Shown here: positions 28,256 to 35,606 of the stretch, piece by piece | Layout: every line of letters begins with the position of its first letter | Position numbering within the stretch: position 1 is the first letter of the stretch | From: an uncultured Lachnospiraceae bacterium | GTDB taxonomy: Bacteria > Bacillota > Clostridia > Lachnospirales > Lachnospiraceae | Assembly: GCA_910587155.1 (NCBI GenBank) | Contig: CAJULA010000007.1 | Location: 40,050-104,049 of the forward strand | Length of the DNA stretch: 64,000 nt | Reading direction: 5' to 3' | Made by a program: the position numbers and the translations under genes | Notes under the pieces: model-generated | The model's input: only the letters and a program-made list of their open reading frames with translations | The model's database searches: none | What the model was told of the DNA's origin: nothing

Positions 28256-29488
28256 ATGGGGAAACTGAACATATACCGGGAGGAGTCTGCCGCTTATACG
28301 GCTCTCTCCAACCTTTTTATTGATCACTATATGCCGGAAGCAAATGATGCCCAGTTAAAAGTGTATCTGTATTTGCTGCGCATTTTTCAATCCGGCCGCG
28401 ATACCAGCATTTCCGATATGGCCGATCTCTTTAACCATACGGAAAAAGATATCGTCCGCGCCCTCAGATATTGGGAAAAGAAAGCTCTTTTGACTCTGGA
28501 TCATGATGCCTCCGGCACAGTCACAGCGATCCATCTGCTGACACCACGTACGGGTAGTGCGGGACAGCACCGCAGTATTTCCATGCAGCAGACCGCCGTG
28601 CCCCAGACGCTTTCTCTGACAGCGGTTCCTGCCGGACAGCTGCAGGCCGGGCAGCTCCCCCTGATGGCCGCCCCTGTGCATACCACCTGCCCCGCACCTG
28701 ACACACCCGCCGATACTGCTTCCGCGGCAGTCTGCGGGGAGAATTCGTCACCCCAGGCGCCTTTGCCGCCTGCGCTTCCTGCGTCTGCTCCTGCGGACAA
28801 AACAGCAAAATCCACACCCGTAAAGGCCGCCTATACTGCCGACGACCTGAAAACATTCCGTGATAATGATGAGACAGCGCAGTTATTATTTATTGTGGAA
28901 CAATATATCGGCAAACCTCTGAGCACCTCTGAGGTCAAAACCGTACTTTTTATGTATGACAGTCTGAAATTCTCCGCCGATCTGATTGACTATCTTGTCC
29001 AGTACTGTGTGGAGAAAGAAAAGAAAAGCTTTCGATATATCGAAAAAGTCGCGCTGGAATGGGCGGACAATCATATCTCCACCCCCAAAGAAGCAAAGGA
29101 TTTTGCACGCAGATATGATAAAAGCGTCTACACGGTCATGAAAGCGCTGGGCAAAAACAGCGAACCCACGCCAAAGGAAGCCGCGTTTGTGACCCGCTGG
29201 ACAAAAGAATGGGCCCTCCCGCTCGCAGTCGTGGAGGCCGCCTGTGAGCGCACCGTTATGGCGGTGGACAGGCACCGTTTCGAATATGCGGAACGTATTC
29301 TGTCAAGCTGGCATCAGTCCAATGTCCGCAGTGTGGAAGATATCCAGGCCATAGACGAAGCTTACCAGAAAAAAAAGGCGGCACTCAGCCGCAGCAGCGC
29401 GGCGCCCGCATATGGCAATCAATTCAACCAATTTCCTCAGCGGGAATATGATTTTGATGCTCTGGAAAAAGAACTGTTAAGCAACTGA
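28256..29488 (+). CDS. DnaD/DnaB-domain primosome protein
   Basis: A 410-residue protein of the DnaD/DnaB (Firmicute) replication-initiation family. The N-terminal winged-helix part (residues 1-85, LKVYLYLLRIFQSG) is followed by a Pro/Ala/Thr-rich linker (about 95-190). A DnaD-type C-terminal domain (about 195-290) carries the family's YxxxIxxxW-type motif in FRYIEKVALEWADN. In Bacillus such proteins help open the origin and load the helicase with DnaI. The start at 28256 follows AGGTGAGATT. It is 22 nt upstream of a DnaC/DnaI-like loader gene, the expected partner. The DnaA-box array upstream fits a role in initiation. Confidence 0.88.
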   Translation: MGKLNIYREESAAYTALSNLFIDHYMPEANDAQLKVYLYLLRIFQSGRDTSISDMADLFNHTEKDIVRALRYWEKKALLTLDHDASGTVTAIHLLTPRTGSAGQHRSISMQQTAVPQTLSLTAVPAGQLQAGQLPLMAAPVHTTCPAPDTPADTASAAVCGENSSPQAPLPPALPASAPADKTAKSTPVKAAYTADDLKTFRDNDETAQLLFIVEQYIGKPLSTSEVKTVLFMYDSLKFSADLIDYLVQYCVEKEKKSFRYIEKVALEWADNHISTPKEAKDFARRYDKSVYTVMKALGKNSEPTPKEAAFVTRWTKEWALPLAVVEAACERTVMAVDRHRFEYAERILSSWHQSNVRSVEDIQAIDEAYQKKKAALSRSSAAPAYGNQFNQFPQREYDFDALEKELLSN

Positions 29489-29510
29489 CTCAGGATAAAG
29501 GAGAGTTCCC

Positions 29511-30467
29511 GTGCCACTGACCAATCAACAGTACGATTCCCTTCTTCGTGAATATGAAGAAAAACAGAATCAGTCCAGACGTCTTCAGCTTGAGAGGATG
29601 ACTGAAATCTATGAAAAAATCCCGGAATATGAGGAAGCCGATCATGCCGTTTCCTCAGTTTCGGTTGCACATGCCAGACGACTGCTGGAGGGGGATGGAC
29701 AGGCTCTGTCTGATCTGAGACATTCTCTCCAGGCTCTTACCGAAAAAAAACGTACCCTCCTGCTTTCCGCCGGATACCCGGCAGATTACCTGACCCCTGT
29801 TTATGACTGCCCGCTATGTCAGGATACCGGCTATGTGGACGGCAGGAAATGCATTTGTTTAAAACAGAAAATTGTTACACTTCTATACGAACAGTCCAAT
29901 ATTCAGGAAACTCTGAAACGGGAAAATTTTTCCGTCTTATCCACTGATTTTTATAAAGGTCCGGATTTGGAGCGATTCCTTCGGGCCGCCGATGCCTGTC
30001 GGAATTTTGTCCGTTCTTTTACATCCTGTTACCGCAATCTGTTTTTCTATGGCTCCGTAGGAGCCGGAAAAACTTTTCTCAGCAATTGTATCGCCCGGGA
30101 GCTGATCGAAACCGGGAATCTGGTTCTGTATTTCAGTGCCGCCGGCCTGATCGACGCGCTCTCAGGCAGGGCCCGGGAAGGAGCCGGTACTGCCAGCCAG
30201 GATATCTGGCACTGTGACCTGCTGGTAATTGACGATCTGGGTACGGAATACAGCAATGCCTATGTGGTGTCACAGCTTTTTTCCTGCCTCAATGAAAGAC
30301 ATCTGCGCAGGAAACCCACCATAATTTCCACCAATCTCTCTCTGGAGGATCTGAGAAACAAATATTCCGAGCGGATATTTTCCCGTATTACAAGCAATTA
30401 CGATATCTATAAAATCACCGGTCCGGATATCCGGATGTACCTCAAAACCATACAAAACAGAAAGTGA
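29511..30467 (+). CDS. DnaC/DnaI-like helicase-loader ATPase
   Basis: A 318-residue AAA+ ATPase. The N-terminal half is coiled (about 1-75) and has a cysteine cluster CPLCQDTGYVDGRKCICLK near residue 100, a likely zinc site as in DnaI-type loaders. The ATPase core has Walker A FYGSVGAGKTFLSN near 180, Walker B LLVIDDLGTEY near 242, and the IISTNLSLEDL sensor region near 275. It should load the replicative DnaB-type helicase. The start is GTG behind AAAGGAGAGTTCCC. It sits between the DnaD-like gene and prs; its stop overlaps a possible upstream start of prs. Confidence 0.9.
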   Translation: MPLTNQQYDSLLREYEEKQNQSRRLQLERMTEIYEKIPEYEEADHAVSSVSVAHARRLLEGDGQALSDLRHSLQALTEKKRTLLLSAGYPADYLTPVYDCPLCQDTGYVDGRKCICLKQKIVTLLYEQSNIQETLKRENFSVLSTDFYKGPDLERFLRAADACRNFVRSFTSCYRNLFFYGSVGAGKTFLSNCIARELIETGNLVLYFSAAGLIDALSGRAREGAGTASQDIWHCDLLVIDDLGTEYSNAYVVSQLFSCLNERHLRRKPTIISTNLSLEDLRNKYSERIFSRITSNYDIYKITGPDIRMYLKTIQNRK

Positions 30468-30475
30468 GGACTTTG

Positions 30476-31660
30476 ATGAAATCGCGCGAAGAAAAAAGAA
30501 ATCTGGAAACCATACCTGTCGGTTCCCTCGGAGTCATTTCTCTGGAGGGCTGCCGTTCTCTGGGGCAGAAAATTGACTACTATCTGGTCAAGTGGCGGAC
30601 TGAGCGGGAAAGTGAGCACAAGGACAGTCTCGCTTTTGCAGGCTATCAGCGTGATTCCTATCTGCTCGATGCCAGAGTCCCCCGTTTCGGCTCCGGTGAA
30701 GCAAAAGGTGTCATTATGGAATCAGTACGCGGCACTGACCTCTACATTCTCGTGGATGTATGCAATTACAGCCTGACCTATTCTCTCTGCGGCCATGAAA
30801 ATCATATGTCTCCGGACGATCATTATCAGGATCTGAAGCGTATCATCTCCGCCGTAGGCGGCAAAGCCAGAAGGATCACGGTTATCATGCCTTTTCTTTA
30901 TGAAAGCAGGCAGCACAAACGGACGGCCAGGGAATCTCTGGACTGCGCCATTGCCCTGCAGGAACTGGTGGCCATGGGTGTGGATAATATCATCACATTT
31001 GACGCTCACGATGCCCGGGTGCAGAACGCCATTCCCCTGCACGGTTTCGAAACAGTCATGCCTTCCTATCAGTTTATCAAAAACCTGCTGCGGCATGTAA
31101 AAAATCTTACCATAGATTCCAACCATATGATGGTGATCAGCCCCGATGAGGGCGGCATGAGCCGCGCCATCTACATCGCCAACGTACTGGGGCTGGATAT
31201 GGGCATGTTTTATAAGAGAAGAGATTATACACGCATTGTCAATGGACGCAATCCTATCGTGGCACACGAATTTCTTGGCACAAGCGTAGAGGGTAAGGAT
31301 ATGATCATTATCGATGATATGATCTCTTCCGGTGACAGCGTTTTGGAAGTAGCCGCTGCTCTCAAAGAGCGAAAAGCGCGTAAAATCTTTATCTGTGCTA
31401 CCTTTGGCCTCTTTACAAGCGGTCTGTATAAATTTGACCAGGCGTTTAAAAACGGTCTTATTGACAAAGTGCTTACCACTAACCTGATCTATCAGACTCC
31501 CGCTCTGCTGGAGAGGGAATGGTATATCAACTGTGATATGAGCAAATATATCGCCTACCTGATTGATACCCTGAATCATGACACTTCCATCAGCGATCTG
31601 CTAAATCCAAATGAACGCATCCAGCGAGTTGTGGCAAAATACAAAACCCGCAACATGTAG
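30476..31660 (+). CDS. prs: Ribose-phosphate pyrophosphokinase
   Basis: A 394-residue PRPP synthetase that supplies phosphoribosyl diphosphate for nucleotides, NAD and amino acids. The catalytic loop region RRITVIMPFLYESRQHKR (near 140-160), the DAHDARVQNAIPLHGFE segment and the PRPP loop IIIDDMISSGDSVLE near 278 are visible. It is longer than the usual 310-330 residues, with extra sequence at the N-terminus and before the catalytic loop, a form I associate with Lachnospiraceae. The start at 30476 follows GAGGACTTTG; a GTG four codons earlier is possible. Co-direction with the helicase-loading genes suggests one transcript, ended by the hairpin at 31779. Confidence 0.92.
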   Translation: MKSREEKRNLETIPVGSLGVISLEGCRSLGQKIDYYLVKWRTERESEHKDSLAFAGYQRDSYLLDARVPRFGSGEAKGVIMESVRGTDLYILVDVCNYSLTYSLCGHENHMSPDDHYQDLKRIISAVGGKARRITVIMPFLYESRQHKRTARESLDCAIALQELVAMGVDNIITFDAHDARVQNAIPLHGFETVMPSYQFIKNLLRHVKNLTIDSNHMMVISPDEGGMSRAIYIANVLGLDMGMFYKRRDYTRIVNGRNPIVAHEFLGTSVEGKDMIIIDDMISSGDSVLEVAAALKERKARKIFICATFGLFTSGLYKFDQAFKNGLIDKVLTTNLIYQTPALLEREWYINCDMSKYIAYLIDTLNHDTSISDLLNPNERIQRVVAKYKTRNM

Positions 31661-31677
31661 CTGCCTTTCCGTTACTT

Positions 31678-31732
31678 TTCACACCCACACCATATGACCA
31701 TAAATTCGTCTAAAATCCGGCGTGGGTGTGAA
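31678..31732. repeat. Dispersed palindromic element, copy B
   Basis: TTCACACCCAC (31678-31688) is exactly complementary to 31722-31732. The loop holds CCATAAATTCG, and AAA-C-GGC precedes the right arm, as in copy A at 15930-15989. Confidence 0.75.
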
Positions 31733-31778
31733 CGGTATCGCCCTGCTGTCAGGACAGGCCCGGTTTGTTTTGCATGGG

Positions 31779-31812
31779 CAAATAGCTCTAAAAGTAGCTA
31801 TTTGTCTTTTTT
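31779..31812 (+). terminator. Intrinsic terminator after prs
   Basis: CAAATAGCT (31779-31787) pairs perfectly with AGCTATTTG (31796-31804), followed by TCTTTTTT. The AAATAGCT sequence also occurs at 31911-31918 and 31924-31931. Confidence 0.8.
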
Positions 31813-32050
31813 GCATGGTTACTTTCAGGTACCTTTCGTTATAATTTTAACAATAACATATTTCATCCTCTTCCTCTCTATTCCCTGCCCTGTTTCCATG
31901 TGTTTTTATAAAATAGCTACCGCAAATAGCTGTTTGTGTGATATGATAGGTATTGGAATCAACAGGAAACAAAGGAAAAGCGGCGGTATTGGAGGCGAGC
32001 TTCCAAATACTGCCAGAGCGACGCGTCAAATGCGTCAGGAAGGGGGAACA

Positions 32051-32512
32051 ATGAGTAAAGAAATCAAAAGTGTCGCACTGTCCGGACAGGATAGTAAAGA
32101 AAACGTCCTGCTTGGCCTGATCGGTGCAATTATCGGCGTGCTGCTTGGCTCAATCTTATGGGTCATCATCGGACAGGTCGGTTTTATTGCCGGTATTGCA
32201 GGCTATGCGATCGTATTCTGTGGCATGAAGGGTTATGCCAAGCTGGGCGGCTCCCTGTCAAAAACCGGGATCGTTATCTGTATCATTCTGTCCATTCTCG
32301 CAATTGTAGCGGCGGAAATGGCATCCTTAAAGGTTACTGCAGACCGTGAGCTGCACGGACTCTATACCATGGCAGAGCTGCTGGCGGAACCTGAGATTAT
32401 CGGCATTGTCATCAAAGATCTGGCCGTGGGCTATATTCTTTCCATCTGGGCAAGTTATTCTTCCATCAAGAATATCTGGAAAGAAACAGAAGCCAATCAT
32501 ACGATGCCCTGA
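32051..32512 (+). CDS. Small multi-pass membrane protein, unknown role
   Basis: A 153-residue protein with four hydrophobic stretches: about residues 20-38, 42-60, 73-93 and 125-142. The second loop has GYAKLGGSLSKTG. I recognise no family with a known function. The ATG follows AAGGGGGAACA. The 31813-32050 leader has repeated AAATAGCT sites and two hairpins (about 31979-32013 and 32020-32036), so the gene may be regulated. It is followed 56 nt later by the frameshifted secreted-protein gene. Confidence 0.8.
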   Translation: MSKEIKSVALSGQDSKENVLLGLIGAIIGVLLGSILWVIIGQVGFIAGIAGYAIVFCGMKGYAKLGGSLSKTGIVICIILSILAIVAAEMASLKVTADRELHGLYTMAELLAEPEIIGIVIKDLAVGYILSIWASYSSIKNIWKETEANHTMP

Positions 32513-32568
32513 GTATTGCTTACCGCAACACAACGATCATTGCGAAATGGAACGATGGGAGAACCCTA

Positions 32569-33070
32569 ATGAAAAAAGGAATGATCTGTTTATTGTGCAC
32601 TCTGTTTCTGGCAGGCAGTCTGGGAACGGTATCTCATGCGTCTCCACAAAAGCCTTTTGACTGGCGTGGATATGTTAACAGTTATGCCTTTGACTGGGAT
32701 GGAAATACGACCGTGGAATTGCTATGTGGGTACAACAGCGAATGACTGGACCTATAATCTGCGGATCTATAAAGAAGAGCTTGTCCCTCTGTGCAAGGAC
32801 GAATGGCGCAACACCTTATGGCAGAGCAGGGGAGGAAATACCGTTTCCACAGATATTCTCCCCAATGAACTGGTCAGCCGGCCACTCTACAGCGGCGTGG
32901 ACGAATGGCTTGGCAGCAACCCTGCCGCGACCGTCGAAATGTACCAGACAGGCCTAATGACCATAAAGGATCAAGACCTCTATATTGATGGCCGAAAAGT
33001 GACGACTTGGACCGGTTACGGCTCCGGCGTATGGTTCGAACCGCAATATAATATTGTCAACGTTTCCTAA
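32569..33070 (+). pseudogene. Frameshifted secreted protein gene
   Basis: A clear signal peptide (MKKGMICLLCTLFLAGSLG... ending near VSHASP) opens a frame that stops at 32743-32745 after 58 codons. The +2 frame then carries a coherent sequence from about 32715 to 33070 (NDWTYNLRIYKEELVPLC ... WTGYGSGVWFEPQ). Joined, they would make one exported protein of about 165 residues, so a one-base indel near 32710-32740 is likely. Two overlapping genes are less likely, since the second part has no ribosome site. Function is unknown. The terminator at 33082 follows directly. Confidence 0.65.
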
Positions 33071-33081
33071 AAAATCAACAA

Positions 33082-33117
33082 AACGGGAAGGGTATCGTGC
33101 ACCTTCCCGTTTTTTTG
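33082..33117 (+). terminator. Intrinsic terminator
   Basis: AACGGGAAGG (33082-33091) pairs with CCTTCCCGTT (33102-33111), then a run of T. It sits between convergent genes. Confidence 0.9.
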
Positions 33118-33137
33118 CCGCGCAGGCCAGACCGCAA

Positions 33138-33911
33138 TCACTGTTCCGGCAGAACAGGTGCAGGAATCTGGGTTGCTTCAAATTCCACCGGAACGATAAT
33201 TTCCGTGTCCGAATTGCGCACCACACTGTCTATGGTAACGCCGTTGACAATAGCATCAAACCTCTTGTTAGAGAATTTTCTTCCACGCTCCTTGATCCCC
33301 AGAGTCACATAGGCAGTGTACTCCGTACCAGGCAGGAAACATCCGTTACTGTCAAAAGGCCCCACCCACAAAACACTCTTTACATAGGTACTGGCAGTGG
33401 CAGGAATATGAGCCTCCTGCACAGGTTTGCCACCCGCCACGGGACCTTCCATTGTGATGTTGGCTTTGGTGATAATATTGCCGGTGCCAAAAGCAGGGAA
33501 CGTGTAGATAACATCTACCCTGTCATCAGCATACCAGAGGACATCATCTGCTTCTTTGCCGTTAACCGTGGCGGTAAGGGAATTCGCTTTGTCAGAGAAA
33601 TAATAGTTGGACCCCGGCTTGATTCCCATAGTAAAAGTAACCGTATACTTCACGCGCGGCATAAAAGTACCATTGATATCCATTTGTCCATTCCATGTCA
33701 CATTCTGTACGACAGAGTTGACCGTACCGTTCGAACCGGCGGTGAGCGTGGCTGTAGCGGCGGGGATCTTGCCCGTTGCAGGCTCATCGACGGTCAGATA
33801 AATTGCATTAATGGCAGTAGCACCCGGTTTCCCGGCAGCCGCCACAGGAATAACATAGCTGCTCAGCAGAAGAATGCTGAGAAATGCAGCTAAAATTCTT
33901 TTTTTACTCAT
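33138..33911 (-). CDS. Secreted protein with two related beta-rich repeats
   Basis: A 257-residue protein with a signal peptide (residues 1-26, cleavage near PVAAA). It has two related units of about 95 residues. Unit 1 contains VTWNGQMDINGTFMPRVKYTVTF and unit 2 contains VLWVGPFDSNGCFLPGTEYTAYV. Both continue with a LGIK/MGIK-type turn and an (A/T)VNG(V/K) strand. This suggests tandem beta-sandwich domains exposed outside the cell. No anchor (LPXTG, membrane tail) is seen, so it may be released. I do not know the family. It is transcribed alone toward the terminator at 33082. Confidence 0.8.
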   Translation of the reverse strand: MSKKRILAAFLSILLLSSYVIPVAAAGKPGATAINAIYLTVDEPATGKIPAATATLTAGSNGTVNSVVQNVTWNGQMDINGTFMPRVKYTVTFTMGIKPGSNYYFSDKANSLTATVNGKEADDVLWYADDRVDVIYTFPAFGTGNIITKANITMEGPVAGGKPVQEAHIPATASTYVKSVLWVGPFDSNGCFLPGTEYTAYVTLGIKERGRKFSNKRFDAIVNGVTIDSVVRNSDTEIIVPVEFEATQIPAPVLPEQ

Positions 33912-34006
33912 ACGCTTTTTCCTTTCTTTCTCAGATTAGCGGGGTATCAGCGGAATAGGCCCGCGATCCTTGCTTCCTCATTGCTATACACAATTATTAT
34001 CCTGTA

Positions 34007-34352
34007 TTATGATAAGCGCTGATGGCAGAAAAAGGAGGAGACGCGCATGAATCGACTCTGAAATGCCTTGAAAAGACAGTCGTCGGGGTAATGATAATTC
34101 GCTTTTGTAATGCCATGGCAGGCGCACCATTCAACAACGCTCATGCTGGTCGGTCGGCTCTGGCAGTCCCGGATCTGTGCAGCCCTCACGGGCGCATTTC
34201 ATCATATCTCTGAGTGCAGGCCTGTCGTTGTCCTTACCGCTTAATCTGTCGATATATACTTCATCAACTCCCAGTGACTTCATTAATTCCTCCTGCCGTG
34301 CCGTATTCTGCTCTTTTGTACTCACCCTGACATATCCAAATTTCTTTTCCAT
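34007..34352 (-). pseudogene. Mosaic remnant: serine recombinase fused to IS66 accessory gene
   Basis: The first about 55 codons from 34352 (MEKKFGYVRVSTKEQNTARQ ... KCAREG) are the N-terminus of a serine recombinase, with the active-site serine in YVRVS. The frame then runs into unrelated codons and stops at 34131. In another frame, from about 34189, AQIRDCQSRPTSMSVVEWCA and HGITKANYHY match the N-terminal helix-turn-helix part of the IS66-type accessory protein TnpA. That sequence too breaks after about 35 codons. Neither piece can be functional. It marks an old recombination point between two mobile elements. Confidence 0.75.
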
Positions 34353-34590
34353 AATTTCACGTTTTCCCCTTTCTCAACCAGATTGAGTAATGTAAGACAT
34401 CAAAAATTTTCATCATTTCAGAAAGTTTCCCAAAAGACTATACCCAGCCCATGCGAGACAATCATACACTTTTTACACATGAAAACTGTCCCAATAAAGC
34501 GGTTTTCCCATTTTTGACACACTCCCTGACACATATCTCATTTACCCCTTTTTCTTTTCAGAGCACTGTTAAAAGTACTCTTTATAATAT

Positions 34591-34626
34591 AAAAATGCCT
34601 GTATCCATCTTCATACAGACATTTTT
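34591..34626. terminator. Bidirectional terminator-like hairpin in long gap
   Basis: AAAAATG-CTGTAT pairs with ATACAG-CATTTTT with one unpaired base per arm. No gene ends here. The 34353-34880 gap otherwise shows no gene, so this may end a lost gene or a small RNA. Confidence 0.55.
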
Positions 34627-34882
34627 ATCATGTAAAAAAGTTAAAATATTTGAAACAGCTATAAACATGGCTGTATTTTGGGCAATTTGGCAATAAATAC
34701 ATATCCCCGCCAGCTGTTGGAACCTCTCTCCAAACTCTCTGGTTCCCCTTTAGACCACGTCCAAATGCTCCGGACGCTGTTTTCCCCACACCTCCCACAG
34801 ACCCCGCTTAAAATCCTCTGGTATCCTTTTATCACGCTCTGTCCCCCACTTCCCAAAGTTGAGTCAAAAACCCCGTCAGGGC

Positions 34883-34910
34883 TTGACTTTCTCCCATTTT
34901 CCGTTATAAT
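34883..34910 (+). promoter_or_regulatory. Promoter of queT leader transcript
   Basis: TTGACT (34883-34888) and perfect TATAAT (34905-34910) are 16 nt apart; the transcript would start near 34917, or a few bases before the first hairpin. Confidence 0.75.
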
Positions 34911-34912
34911 AA

Positions 34913-35068
34913 ATCTTCGGAAAAGCCCGTAAAATCAGTTTTTCCGAAGATGCAACGTCAGTTCGAGACCTTCCTGACGTCAGTTACAGGCAAAGCCTGC
35001 AACTGGCGCGGCGCTCGTCGAGTTTTCGTTCATGCAAGCATGGCGAAAATTCTCCTCGCTGCACGCGC
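34913..35068 (+). promoter_or_regulatory. Structured leader upstream of queT, candidate riboswitch
   Basis: Four hairpins follow in series: a perfect 12-bp stem (34913-34924 with 34940-34951, 15-nt loop), ACGTCAG/CTGACGT (34955-34961 with 34974-34980), GTT-CAGGC/GCCTG-AAC (34983-35002), and a long imperfect hairpin 35007-35068 with GCGCG/CGCGC at its base. It ends 12 nt before the ribosome site. queT genes are often controlled by preQ1 riboswitches, but I could not match this to class I, II or III. The last hairpin could instead be a genomic repeat. Confidence 0.5.
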
Positions 35069-35093
35069 AAAACAAAACTAAAGGAGAATGAAA

Positions 35094-35591
35094 ATGAAAA
35101 ATCAAAAAGTACTGTTTCTGACACAAGCGGCTATGACAGCCGCTCTCTATGTGGTGCTGACTTTTGTCGCCAACTCGTTTGGTCTGGCTTCCGGCGCCAT
35201 TCAGGTGCGTCTCTCTGAGATGCTTGCCGTCCTGCCTGTATTCCTCCCCGCAGCCGTGCCCGGTCTTTGTATCGGTTGTCTTTTGAGTAATCTTCTGACC
35301 GGCTGCTGTATTCTCGATATTGTCATGGGATCTGTGGCGACTCTGCTGGGCGCCACAGGCGCATATCTCGTGCGGCACTGGAAATGGGCAGCCCCGATTC
35401 CCACCATCCTTGCCAATACTATCATCGTTCCTTTTGTTCTCACTTCCCCTTATGGGTACGGCCTCACCGATGCCTGGTGGTATCTGGCAGCCACGGTAGG
35501 CGCCGGTGAGATTATTTCCTGTGGTATCTTTGGCACAATACTGCTTATGACGCTGCAAAAGTATGGACAGCGCCTGTTTTCGACTCCCTGA
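35094..35591 (+). CDS. queT: QueT family queuosine-precursor transporter (ECF S component)
   Basis: A 165-residue integral membrane protein with about five to six hydrophobic helices. The N-terminal TQAAMTAALYVVLTFVAN and the IQVRLSEMLAVLPVF segments are typical of QueT, the substrate-binding subunit of energy-coupling factor transporters thought to import preQ1 or related deazapurines. It would use the shared EcfA/EcfT module encoded elsewhere. The start at 35094 gives correct spacing from AAAGGAG; the ATG at 35088 is too close to it. Confidence 0.88.
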   Translation: MKNQKVLFLTQAAMTAALYVVLTFVANSFGLASGAIQVRLSEMLAVLPVFLPAAVPGLCIGCLLSNLLTGCCILDIVMGSVATLLGATGAYLVRHWKWAAPIPTILANTIIVPFVLTSPYGYGLTDAWWYLAATVGAGEIISCGIFGTILLMTLQKYGQRLFSTP

Positions 35592-35606
35592 CTGATCGTC
35601 CAGTCA

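Noticed and set aside
31694..32050. An N-terminal extension of the 153-residue membrane protein
   Set aside because: The extension would code through the palindromic element and the prs terminator; the start at 32051 has a good ribosome site.
34883..35093. A definite preQ1-I riboswitch
   Set aside because: The expected small stem with A-rich tail pairing could not be located; it is reported only as a candidate structured leader.
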